Below, one piece after another: positions 54,197 through 62,898 of a DNA stretch of 64,000 bases. The notes beneath the pieces are model-generated. The model was not told the DNA's origin. It searched no databases and saw nothing but the letters and a program-made list of their open reading frames with translations. The DNA is from JABDGV01 sp964577935 (GTDB lineage Bacteria; Chlamydiota; Chlamydiia; Chlamydiales; FEN-1388), in contig CAZOAJ010000009.1 in the NCBI GenBank assembly GCA_964577935.1, forward strand, positions 14,304 to 78,303, given 5' to 3'. The position numbers and the translations under genes were made by a program. Position 1 is the first letter of the stretch. Each line of letters opens with the position of its first letter.

Positions 54197-55360
54197 ATGC
54201 ATTCAATTTTTTCAGGTCTAGATCAGCTGCCTTCTGACCCTATTTATGGGCTTCAAGAAGAATTCAAAAGAGACTCAAGAATCAATAAACTCAACCTAAG
54301 CATCGGTGTTCTATGCGATACGTTTGGAAAAATCAAGCGGTTTGAATCAGTGATGAGAGCAACCGATACTCTTCTTCCGATGCAATTTGAATACCTGCCG
54401 ATTGCAGGAAATAATCAGGCAACAAACCTTCTTTTGACCCAATTGTTTCCAAGCGAAGACCCCTCACACTTTGCGAGCTGTCAAAGCATCGGTGGAACAG
54501 GAGCTCTCTTTATCGCCGCATCGCTCTGCAAGAAAACAAGAGAAATTGATCATGTGGCCTTCTTAGCTCCTACCTGGCCAAATCATATAAACATCATCAA
54601 TGCATGCGCTCTTAAGCCATTTCCATTATCTGGATTCAATGAGGCAGAAATTGAGAAGGCAGGAAAAAGAAGCCTCTACCTCTTACAAGCATCGTGCAAT
54701 AACCCTACAGGAGCAAGAATAACTCCTTATGAATGGGATCAAATTTTGGACAAATTAAAAAGCATGCAAGCTCCTCTCCTTTTTGATCTTGCCTACTGGG
54801 GTTTTGGGCAATCATTAGAAGAAGATCTCTATCCCATACGAAAAGCACTCGAACTCAAAATGGACTTCCTTCTTGCTTTTTCAGCTTCCAAATCATTCGG
54901 AATCTATAATTGCAGAACAGGTTGGGCTTTAGCTTATTCTCAATCAAACCCAAAGGCATTAAAAAGCCATATGGAATCAATAGTCCGTTCAACCTACAGC
55001 AGTCCTCCAGCAATTGGCTCAACCATTCTTTTATCTCTTTTCCAAAATCCAGATCTTTTCGAAATGTGGAAGCAGGAAATCAACCAAACTCGAACATTAA
55101 TCCAAACAACAAGAAGCAAATTCAGCGAGCAAATGAGCAAATTTTCTTCCCTAGCTGGATATCAAGGCACTGTTGGGGATGGCGAAGGTCTCTTTACACA
55201 ACTGCCAATTTCATTCAAAGCGATTGAACAGCTCAGAAGAGATCATGGTATCTATATTGGCCTCGATGGAAGAATAAACCTTGCGGCTCTTACGGATGAC
55301 CTTATCGACGAAACCATTCATGCCCTAGACCGAGTTTTACGGCAGCAAGAGAGAGGCTAA
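54197..55360 (+). CDS. tyrB: aromatic/aspartate aminotransferase (class I)
   Basis: This PLP enzyme (387 aa) transfers amino groups between aspartate or aromatic amino acids and 2-oxo acids. Visible residues are NPTGARITPYEW, FDLAYWGFG and the PLP Lys in FSASKSFGIYNCRTGW. It looks like the TyrB/AspC type found in Chlamydia, where it sits beside an mreC-like gene. That neighbour follows with no gap, so one transcript is likely. I cannot tell the preferred substrate. Confidence 0.92.
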   Translation: MHSIFSGLDQLPSDPIYGLQEEFKRDSRINKLNLSIGVLCDTFGKIKRFESVMRATDTLLPMQFEYLPIAGNNQATNLLLTQLFPSEDPSHFASCQSIGGTGALFIAASLCKKTREIDHVAFLAPTWPNHINIINACALKPFPLSGFNEAEIEKAGKRSLYLLQASCNNPTGARITPYEWDQILDKLKSMQAPLLFDLAYWGFGQSLEEDLYPIRKALELKMDFLLAFSASKSFGIYNCRTGWALAYSQSNPKALKSHMESIVRSTYSSPPAIGSTILLSLFQNPDLFEMWKQEINQTRTLIQTTRSKFSEQMSKFSSLAGYQGTVGDGEGLFTQLPISFKAIEQLRRDHGIYIGLDGRINLAALTDDLIDETIHALDRVLRQQERG

Positions 55361-56455
55361 ATGAAATACGGCTCGTGGTGTAAATATTTAATCCCATACC
55401 TTATACCAATCCTGTTTTTGCTATTTCCGATTAATGGTCAGATCTTCCTCTCCTATTTTCTCCCCTCATCAACCACCCATATTCATGACCAAGAAACAGA
55501 TTCAGATGTAAAACAAGGACTTCAAGAGCTGAGATCTCAACAAAATAAGGACGAGGAAATAAATAAAATCTTGCTCAAGGAACCTTTTGAAGATAATGGG
55601 ATTGAAGAAACATCGACCACCTCCATAATTATGGCACCTGTTGCGATGATAAATGAAACCTCTTGGAATAGGTTTATGTGGGTTGCTCCAAAGCCAGAAG
55701 ATACGGCACACATTCAGATCAACTGTCCTGTGGTAGTAGGCACAACTCTTATAGGTGTGATTGATTATGTAGGCAGATCATGCTGCCGTATCAGAATGAT
55801 TGGAGACCCAGATCTCCATATTGCTGTTCGGTCAGTCCGAGGAAAAAACTTCCATGAGCAAAATATCTCATCAATCCAAACTCTGATACGAAATAAACCC
55901 GAACTTCTTGAAAAACCAGAGCGAGCAAAAATCCTTGATACTCTTCTCGAACACCTGAAAGGACAGCTATCTTGGGTGTCTCCGCACTATCTTCTGAAGG
56001 GAGAAATATGTGGCATTGACGTGGATAGCGATGGAGAGCCAATCTATAAAGGGAATGGATTTCAATATGATTTTAGCGATTCTCATGGGCATGCGCATGA
56101 TCTCAGATCGGGAATTGATGTAGGGCAACACCATCAAGGAAACGTAAAACTACAACCACTCATTCTCCCAGGAGATATCCTTATCTCATCGGGACTCGAC
56201 GGTTTGATACCTGAAGGATTATTCGTTGGGGAGGTAAAAGTTGTACACCCTCTTATGGAAGGATCAACCGCCTACGGAATTTCTGTACGACCAGCATTTG
56301 ATCCAAGAATGTCTCCAAAGTGGGTAGCCATACTCCCACTGAATCCAATACAGGAAGAGGAGATGCCAAAACAAGATGACATTATCTTACAAATTATTAG
56401 TGAAGATTATGAATCTGCATTTCTGAAGCCACCAGCTGAGGCTATTACAAAATAA
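55361..56455 (+). CDS. mreC: MreC-like cell shape protein
   Basis: This 364-residue protein has an N-terminal membrane helix (residues about 8-35, YLIPYLIPILFLLFPINGQIFL) and a periplasmic beta-rich body. The GSTAYGI...ILPL and PGDILISSGLDGLIPEGLFVGEV blocks are the core MreC signature. MreC helps direct peptidoglycan synthesis with MreB, in chlamydiae at the division septum. The coiled-coil segment is short. It abuts the tyrB stop with no gap. The match is to MreC's second beta-barrel, so confidence is moderate. Confidence 0.78.
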   Translation: MKYGSWCKYLIPYLIPILFLLFPINGQIFLSYFLPSSTTHIHDQETDSDVKQGLQELRSQQNKDEEINKILLKEPFEDNGIEETSTTSIIMAPVAMINETSWNRFMWVAPKPEDTAHIQINCPVVVGTTLIGVIDYVGRSCCRIRMIGDPDLHIAVRSVRGKNFHEQNISSIQTLIRNKPELLEKPERAKILDTLLEHLKGQLSWVSPHYLLKGEICGIDVDSDGEPIYKGNGFQYDFSDSHGHAHDLRSGIDVGQHHQGNVKLQPLILPGDILISSGLDGLIPEGLFVGEVKVVHPLMEGSTAYGISVRPAFDPRMSPKWVAILPLNPIQEEEMPKQDDIILQIISEDYESAFLKPPAEAITK

Positions 56456-56524
56456 ATTTAATAGAAGAAGATCTCAATAAAGACCAAACACAAATATCCA
56501 ATAATTTTGAAATCAACTTAAAGG

Positions 56525-57613
56525 TTATATTGGGATATATGTCGGAGTTAAAGGAGAATTCATTAAATTTTCAAGCCCATGAGCCCCAAGATAATAGGTA
56601 TTTTCAAGACGAGCGCCCCCAATTTCGGGAAGATAGAGTCCAGGCTCAATTGTTATGACCATACGTTCCTGAAGCAGACCCTCAGATGTTGTTCTTATGA
56701 TGGGTTTTTCATGAACTGAAAGCCCTATACCATGTCCTAAAGAGTGACAAAAAGCTTCTTCGTATCCTACGGATGAAAACACTGAACGAACGGTTTTATC
56801 TAGCTGTGCAATCTCTACCCCAATTTTCGCTTCATGAAAGGCTTTTTCGTGGGCCGTCATCACATGGTTACAAATCACTTCCATTCGAGGATCAGGCTCT
56901 CCAAAGTAGACCATTCGAGTCATATCGGCATGGTAGTGCTCAAAAGTTGCCCCGATGTCGACTAAAACGACATCGCCAGCATTTAGCTTTCTATCTGTTG
57001 GGATTGCATGGGGATATGCGGAGTTTGAGCCGAATGCTATAATTGGGTCAAAAGCCGCTTGAGAGCCATATGTTTCAAGCCAAAAAGCTTGAAGTCTTGC
57101 AGCCACCTCTTTTTCAGAAATTCCCTTCTTTAAAATTGAAAGGACAAATTCAAAGCCTTCATCTGAGATGTGAGCTGCTTTTGTAATACTTCGGAGCTCC
57201 TCATCGTCTTTTAGAATTCTCAATTCAGAGGTAATTGAGTCTGTTGGGATGAGAGCTCGCCCTCCAATGTTTTTCCAGAGGAGAAGAAGTTCCTGATAAC
57301 GCCCATATGGTTCAACTTGGGAATCAAAGGAACAATCAGAGTCTCTTGCAATCTTTGCTGCTTCAAAAAGCGCAGAGTAATTTCCCCTCTCACAAAGAAT
57401 AATATTTCCCTGAAGGAGTGGTTGAGCATAGGAGTAGTATCGTCCATCAAGTCCAATCCACACTCCAGCACGAGAAATTAAAAGTAGCCCGCTCGAAACA
57501 TCAAGGCCGGTTAAATAAAAGAGATCTTTAGGATTTGAGATAATCGCATAGTCGGTTTTTAATATTTTTTGAAGACTTGAGATTCTCTTAAAATGTACCG
57601 GATTGAAATTCAC
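56525..57613 (-). CDS. pepP: Xaa-Pro aminopeptidase (aminopeptidase P)
   Basis: The 362-residue protein cleaves N-terminal residues ahead of proline. The pita-bread metal ligands are visible: VDIGATFEHYHADMTR (Asp, Asp), HSLGHGIGLSVHE (His), TIEPGLYL (Glu), and ARLENTYYL (Glu). The N-terminal creatinase-like domain is small. Chlamydia places pepP next to mutL, as here, nine bases apart. Cytoplasmic. Confidence 0.94.
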   Translation of the reverse strand: MNFNPVHFKRISSLQKILKTDYAIISNPKDLFYLTGLDVSSGLLLISRAGVWIGLDGRYYSYAQPLLQGNIILCERGNYSALFEAAKIARDSDCSFDSQVEPYGRYQELLLLWKNIGGRALIPTDSITSELRILKDDEELRSITKAAHISDEGFEFVLSILKKGISEKEVAARLQAFWLETYGSQAAFDPIIAFGSNSAYPHAIPTDRKLNAGDVVLVDIGATFEHYHADMTRMVYFGEPDPRMEVICNHVMTAHEKAFHEAKIGVEIAQLDKTVRSVFSSVGYEEAFCHSLGHGIGLSVHEKPIIRTTSEGLLQERMVITIEPGLYLPEIGGARLENTYYLGAHGLENLMNSPLTPTYIPI

Positions 57614-57622
57614 TGATTTGCC

Positions 57623-59524
57623 TCAAAAAAGCTTATGTAATTCGTCTTGAGTAAAAATATGGATTAGGGGTTTTCCTGATAAGTCGTTATATGGAGGAGC
57701 CGAAATGAAAAGCTCTTTTAACAATAATTGAACCTGTTTTGATTCGATCTGTTTTACTTCGCCACGAGGGATTCGAGTCGTTCCAATTTTGGCAAGCGCC
57801 TCAACAAATTTGCTCTTTGTAATGGAATTTGAACCGATCCTTCCATCCTCCTGAACCTCTATAAGGTCTTTGATAAAAGCGTCAATATCGAGTCCTAAAA
57901 ATATCTCAGGGAATGCTTCGATAAAGAAGCTCGAGCTGCCAAAGGAACGAATTGCAAATCCGCACTGCTCGAGATACGGAAGCAGTTCTGTAAGCGACCT
58001 TGCTTCCTGCGTATTCATCCGTATCATTTTAGGCTCAAGAAGAATTTGCTGACCAAAGTTATGGGAATCATCATGTAAAGCATCATCTTGAATCCTTCTT
58101 GAAAAATGAAGAAAGGAGGCTTTCTGCTTAAGTCTATTTAACGATAAAACCCCTAATAGGCTAGGAGATGAGTTTACGCCCATTTTCCGCAATATGGTCT
58201 CATGAAGAAGAACAAAGCAGTATTCATTTTGAAGGGAGACGATTTCAAAACTAAATGCTTCAAACTCTATTTGATGAGCCCTGTAGCCCCTTTCAGGCTC
58301 AAGTTCCGGCAATGAGACCTGTAGGGGCTCAAGTGCAATTGAATCGCTAAAAGAAAGTGTGTCTGTAGAACGCAAAAAGTGAGGAGGCGCATATGATCTC
58401 TCCTCGATATCAGATACATTCTCAGATGCATTCAACGAATGAGTATGCGATGAGTGAGAAGGCATTGTATGACCAAGAATTGCTTTCGCGATCTGATCAC
58501 GGAGGCGTGTCTTAAGCCACTCTTCTTGATAGAACCTGATTTCTTTCTTTTGGGGATGGATATTTACATCAATTTCTGAAGGGTCAATCTCTATATTTAA
58601 AATAAATATTGGAAATTTTGTACTCTCGCAAGAGGGGCCAAACCCATCTCGAATAGCATACGATAAAGAGAGGGAATGAATAGGTCTCTTATTGATAGAG
58701 AGGTATTGACCTTGCCTGTTTGGTCGAAGGTAATTGGGTGATCCAATAAATCCCGAACAGGAAATTCCTAAAATGCCGGATTTTTCGCCCCCGGATTCTT
58801 CGCTCATAGAATTATGAAGCTTAAATTCAACAGGAATAAGCTCTCCTTGAGCGATCGAGGGAAAAAATCTTCTCACTCTTTCAAAAAGAGTCTCACGGGG
58901 AAGATCAAATTCGATACTACCGTCGAAAAATAACTTAAATGCCACATGTGGATTTGCAAGAGCCAGTGCTTGAACCGTTCTTGAAATCTCTTGTTCCTCT
59001 TTTGATGGTGGCTTGAGAAACTTTCTTCGGGCAGGAACATTAAAGAAAAGAGAGGAAACCCGAATTGTAGTTCCTCGATCACGAACGGCTTTGCCGATAC
59101 TCTTGATGAGGCCCGCTTCAATTTCCACAGAAGTCGCCCAAAAGGCATCATTTGTAGTATTCTGCTGAGATGGTTGCCCGTCATTTGTGATGATCGTCAT
59201 ATATGAAACCGATGAAATCGCTGAGAGAGCCTCCCCACGAAATCCCATCGTTGATAGTCGCTCTAAGTCCTCTATGACAGATATCTTTGATGTTGCAAAC
59301 CTTTGAATAGCTAAAGGAACATCTTCAGGAGACATCCCTATCCCATTATCTTTAACCTCAATCTTTTGCCGACCGCCAACTTCGATCTCTATACAAATCT
59401 CTGTGGCAGATGCGTCGAGCGCATTATCAATTAATTCTTTTAAGCAAGCAGAAGGGGATTCGACGACCTCCCCGGCAGCAATTTTATCAACGGTATGTGA
59501 ATCAAGAAGAAATATTTTTGACAC
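57623..59524 (-). CDS. mutL: DNA mismatch repair protein MutL
   Basis: MutL (633 aa) links mismatch recognition to strand removal. The GHKL ATPase has AAGEVVESP, LIDNALDAS, DNGIGM and TMGFRGEAL. The C-terminal half is divergent. I see LLHETILRKMG where the endonuclease motif DQHA...E would lie, so endonuclease activity is doubtful, as in methyl-directed MutL. Coupled with pepP in one operon. It is divergent from the nucleotidyltransferase gene. Confidence 0.95.
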   Translation of the reverse strand: MSKIFLLDSHTVDKIAAGEVVESPSACLKELIDNALDASATEICIEIEVGGRQKIEVKDNGIGMSPEDVPLAIQRFATSKISVIEDLERLSTMGFRGEALSAISSVSYMTIITNDGQPSQQNTTNDAFWATSVEIEAGLIKSIGKAVRDRGTTIRVSSLFFNVPARRKFLKPPSKEEQEISRTVQALALANPHVAFKLFFDGSIEFDLPRETLFERVRRFFPSIAQGELIPVEFKLHNSMSEESGGEKSGILGISCSGFIGSPNYLRPNRQGQYLSINKRPIHSLSLSYAIRDGFGPSCESTKFPIFILNIEIDPSEIDVNIHPQKKEIRFYQEEWLKTRLRDQIAKAILGHTMPSHSSHTHSLNASENVSDIEERSYAPPHFLRSTDTLSFSDSIALEPLQVSLPELEPERGYRAHQIEFEAFSFEIVSLQNEYCFVLLHETILRKMGVNSSPSLLGVLSLNRLKQKASFLHFSRRIQDDALHDDSHNFGQQILLEPKMIRMNTQEARSLTELLPYLEQCGFAIRSFGSSSFFIEAFPEIFLGLDIDAFIKDLIEVQEDGRIGSNSITKSKFVEALAKIGTTRIPRGEVKQIESKQVQLLLKELFISAPPYNDLSGKPLIHIFTQDELHKLF

Positions 59525-59609
59525 AGCTCAAATGAAATGTTCCGAGTCGTCATAATAGCAAAATTGAGTGATCTCATCATTGGATAAATAGAAAGCTCGG
59601 CAAAAATAG

Positions 59610-60851
59610 ATGGTAGAAACAATAGCTAAAAAAATTGCAACTCGATTGAAAGAGCATGGGTACCAAGCGCTCTATGCAGGAGGCTGGGTTCGTGATCAAG
59701 AATTGGGACGTACATATAAAGAATCTCCGAAGTGCGATATCGATATCGCAACCGACGCAACCCCAGATCAAGTAGCAGCTCTCTTTTCTAAAGCTATTCT
59801 CGTTGGAGCCCAATTTGGTGTCATTCGTGTTATCGAAGAGGGAATTGAGTTTGAAATTGCAACTTTTAGACATGACATAGATTACGAAGATGGTAGATCT
59901 CCTGTATCTGTTGAATTGATTCGCTCTGCTCGTGAAGATGCTCTTCGTCGCGATTTTACTATTAATGGAATGTTCTTTGATCCATTTGCAGAAAAAGTGA
60001 TCGATTATGTCCAAGGAAAAGAAGATTTACAAAGAAGACTCATTCGAACTATAGGAAAACCAGAAGAGCGATTTAAGGAAGATCGTTTGCGAATGGTACG
60101 AGCCATTCGATTTGCAACGACGCTCGACTTTAAAATTGAAGAATCAACATGGCAAGCCATCTCGACCTATGCCCACACCCTGCGTCCTGCCGTTTCTCCT
60201 GAAAGACTCTGGCAAGAATTGCAGAAAATTTACAAAAATCAAAACCCTCAAAAGCTCACCAAAGCCCTGATACTTTTTTCACAGAGCAACCTCTTAAATG
60301 AAATATTTCCTCACTTAAAGACGGTTTCATCCACTGAAATTTCAAATCGAATCAAGACAATAGAACGTTGCCCAAGCCAAACTCCACTTTCGGCACTTAT
60401 TGCACTCCTTATTGAAGAAAATGATTCAACTACAAAGGAAAAGTGCATCGCCTCTTTTCATGTCTCACGGAGAGAGGTCGAGATCGCCCTTTTTGAGGAA
60501 ACGCTCGAAAAAGCTCTTAAAATCCAAGGAGATGACGCTTTTTGGGCAAATCTTTATGCGCATCCAGACTGTACCCATATTTTACCTGCAGCATTAAGCC
60601 GCATCTACGGGAACGAATGTTCTCTGCTCTTTGAGGAACATCTGAAAAAAATGACCGAGCTTGAATACTGGATCGAGAAAATTCGAACAAAAAAACCGAT
60701 TGTGTGCGCTCAAGATCTTATCAATATCGGATTTAGACCCGGCAAGGAGTTCGGAATCATTCTCAAGAAGCTCGAGAATTTGGCAATCACCTCGAGAATT
60801 AAAACAAAAGATTCACTCCTAGAGAAGGCTAAAGAAGAGAAGCTTTTATGA
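59610..60851 (+). CDS. pcnB: class II poly(A)/CCA nucleotidyltransferase
   Basis: The 413-residue enzyme adds CCA to tRNA or poly(A) to RNA. The nucleotidyltransferase domain has YAGGWVRDQELGR and CDIDIATDATPDQVAAL, the catalytic Asp pair. It is followed by DALRRDFTINGMFFDP and RFKEDRLRMVRAIRFA, the class II signature. The family cannot be split into CCA-adding and poly(A) types by eye. Both tRNA genes here lack CCA, so a CCA-adding enzyme must exist in the cell. The stop overlaps the next ATG (ATGA). Confidence 0.92.
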   Translation: MVETIAKKIATRLKEHGYQALYAGGWVRDQELGRTYKESPKCDIDIATDATPDQVAALFSKAILVGAQFGVIRVIEEGIEFEIATFRHDIDYEDGRSPVSVELIRSAREDALRRDFTINGMFFDPFAEKVIDYVQGKEDLQRRLIRTIGKPEERFKEDRLRMVRAIRFATTLDFKIEESTWQAISTYAHTLRPAVSPERLWQELQKIYKNQNPQKLTKALILFSQSNLLNEIFPHLKTVSSTEISNRIKTIERCPSQTPLSALIALLIEENDSTTKEKCIASFHVSRREVEIALFEETLEKALKIQGDDAFWANLYAHPDCTHILPAALSRIYGNECSLLFEEHLKKMTELEYWIEKIRTKKPIVCAQDLINIGFRPGKEFGIILKKLENLAITSRIKTKDSLLEKAKEEKLL

Positions 60852-61615
60852 ATAAAAACATACATCACATTACGAGCACATCGAATCCTCACGTTGCTTC
60901 CTGGAAAAAGCTTCTCACAGACAATCAATCGAGAAGAAAAGAAGGAAGAGTGGTTATTGAGGGCAAAAACCTCATTCAAGACCTTATGAAAAAAGGAGTG
61001 GTTGAAACTCTTATCATGACAGATAAGATGGCCCAAGTTCTCCAAAACTCGAACCAGGACATTCCAACTTTTATTGTCACAGAACATGTATATAAGGCAT
61101 TTTCTCAGCTTGAACATCCGGAAGGCCTTGCAGGCATTGCTAAAATCCCAACTCAAAAATCTTTGCTTCAGGCCAAGAAACTTCTTATCCTAGATAGATT
61201 GCAAGATCCTGGCAACGTGGGAACTCTCTTGAGAACTGCATTAGCATTTGGAATTGAGCATGTTATGTTTTTAGCCCCCTCTTGCGATCCCTGGAATGAA
61301 AAGGTGGTTCGATCAGCGAAAGGTGCCCACTTTGAACTCTCCCTTCACCTAGGATCTTTACAAGATCTACAACATTGGAGTGAGACAAACTCTGCTTCAA
61401 TATATGTTGCTGATTTAAGGGGTGCCCCTTCAGAGGCTTTAAGAAACCATCCTTCATGCTTTGGACTTGTTCTTTCAAATGAAGGTTCTGGTCCCGACCC
61501 AAGGCTCCTCTCTTTTTGCCAGCCTGTTACAATTGAAATGAATCCAGCAATCGAATCTTTAAACGTAGCGCAAGCAGGGTCAATATTGTTATATCTGTTG
61601 TATGATAAGAACTGA
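60848..61615 (+). CDS. SpoU/TrmH-family RNA 2'-O-methyltransferase
   Basis: A SPOUT methyltransferase (255 aa) with a substrate-binding N-terminal domain and the trefoil-knot C-terminus: LDRLQDPGNVGTLLRTA (motif 1), LVLSNEGSGP (motif 2) and SLNVAQAGSILLYLL (motif 3). It methylates 2'-OH of tRNA or rRNA. The precise target (RlmB, TrmH or similar) cannot be read. It is coupled to the nucleotidyltransferase gene by a four-base overlap. Confidence 0.93.
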   Translation: MNKNIHHITSTSNPHVASWKKLLTDNQSRRKEGRVVIEGKNLIQDLMKKGVVETLIMTDKMAQVLQNSNQDIPTFIVTEHVYKAFSQLEHPEGLAGIAKIPTQKSLLQAKKLLILDRLQDPGNVGTLLRTALAFGIEHVMFLAPSCDPWNEKVVRSAKGAHFELSLHLGSLQDLQHWSETNSASIYVADLRGAPSEALRNHPSCFGLVLSNEGSGPDPRLLSFCQPVTIEMNPAIESLNVAQAGSILLYLLYDKN

Positions 61616-61674
61616 GAAAAGGGAAAACATGACGAAAAACAAGCCCGTAAAATCGAAATGTACAACAGTTTGAC

Positions 61675-62898
61675 ATGATGAAGCAGAACTCTGATGCCCC
61701 CTATTTTACAACCAAAAGAGCGCTCTTTGGCATGCACTTCATTGGAGAGCCTTTTGTAGCTCTCTTTTCTATGCTTGCAGTCATTCTCACCAAAGAACTC
61801 AATGCAACTTCAGCACAAATTGGCCTTTTCACCATGCTACGGCCAACTGTTTCTCTTCTTTCATTCTACTGGGGTTCACATCTTGCTCATACTGAAAGCT
61901 GTTTGAAGCGTAACTTAATGGCAGCAACGGCACTTTCAGTTATTGCTTTCATCTTTTCTCCTCTATCGGAATCAGTTTGGTATTTTATCTTTGCAGGCGC
62001 CCTCTACTCTCTTTTCACGCGAGCAACAATCCCTGCAATAATGGAAATATTGAAACGAAATGTTGGATCCGATAGGGAAAAACTCTATACACAAGTTTCT
62101 GTTTTTGCCTACGGTGTCGGAGCAATAGCAGCTCTTATTTATGGCCAAGTTCTGGATACATATCCTGATTCATGGCAATGGCTTTACAGTATCAGCGCAG
62201 TTTTGTTCCTTCTTTCTCTCCATCTTCAAAATCAGATAGTTTTTGACGAGTCACAAAAACCAAAAGCCCCTGAACCTTTGAAAAATAGACTCCTCGACCC
62301 TTGGAAACGAGGACTTGAGCTGTTACAAAGAAATAAAGACTTTCGAAATTTTCAATTGGGCTTTTTGATCGCAGGATTTGGATTGATGTTTGCAATCCCA
62401 TCGATTCCGTTGTATGTAACCCACTTAAAGCTCTCCTTCACTCAGCTCTTCGTCTCTATGACAATTTTGAAAGGATTTGGGTTTATATGTACATCTCATG
62501 TCTGGTCAAAGCGTCTTAATGCAAATTCAATTCTTTATCTATCGATGTTTGTTTTTGCGACATTTTTTATTTTTCTTATAACCCTCCTTTTCGGACTCAT
62601 CTCCATTGAAGCCATCTTTTTAGCCTATTTCATATATGGGATAGCACAAGCAGGCAGCCATCTTATCTGGAACCTGTCAGGAACTCTCTTTTCAGGAAAT
62701 GACTCAAGCTCACTTTATAGCTCTGTAAACGTTCTTTTTGTAGGTCTTCGAGGGATGATAGCACCTCCACTTGGAGGTCTTATAAGCGACTATTTTGGGC
62801 CGCCTTGCGCCATTACCATCGGAGCTCTTCTCTGCTTAGCAGGGGCTCTTTATATATACCTATCTCTTGCTCAACGAGGTACCTATGCGAGAACATGA
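61675..62898 (+). CDS. MFS transporter
   Basis: This 407-residue protein has about 12 membrane helices. An MFS-type loop lies between helices 2 and 3 (WGSHLAHTESCLKRN). The middle loop (residues about 180-215, DESQKPKAPEPLKNRLLDPWKRG) is cytoplasmic. The substrate is unknown. It begins at a tandem ATG (61675, 61678), 59 bases after the methyltransferase stop. It overlaps the rsgA start by 14 bases. Confidence 0.85.
   Translation: MMKQNSDAPYFTTKRALFGMHFIGEPFVALFSMLAVILTKELNATSAQIGLFTMLRPTVSLLSFYWGSHLAHTESCLKRNLMAATALSVIAFIFSPLSESVWYFIFAGALYSLFTRATIPAIMEILKRNVGSDREKLYTQVSVFAYGVGAIAALIYGQVLDTYPDSWQWLYSISAVLFLLSLHLQNQIVFDESQKPKAPEPLKNRLLDPWKRGLELLQRNKDFRNFQLGFLIAGFGLMFAIPSIPLYVTHLKLSFTQLFVSMTILKGFGFICTSHVWSKRLNANSILYLSMFVFATFFIFLITLLFGLISIEAIFLAYFIYGIAQAGSHLIWNLSGTLFSGNDSSSLYSSVNVLFVGLRGMIAPPLGGLISDYFGPPCAITIGALLCLAGALYIYLSLAQRGTYART

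Noticed and set aside
61660..61680. CAGTTTGA before the MFS start as a copy of the 776-808 motif
   Set aside because: Only one half-site is present and no inverted partner lies near, so a shared regulator is not supported.
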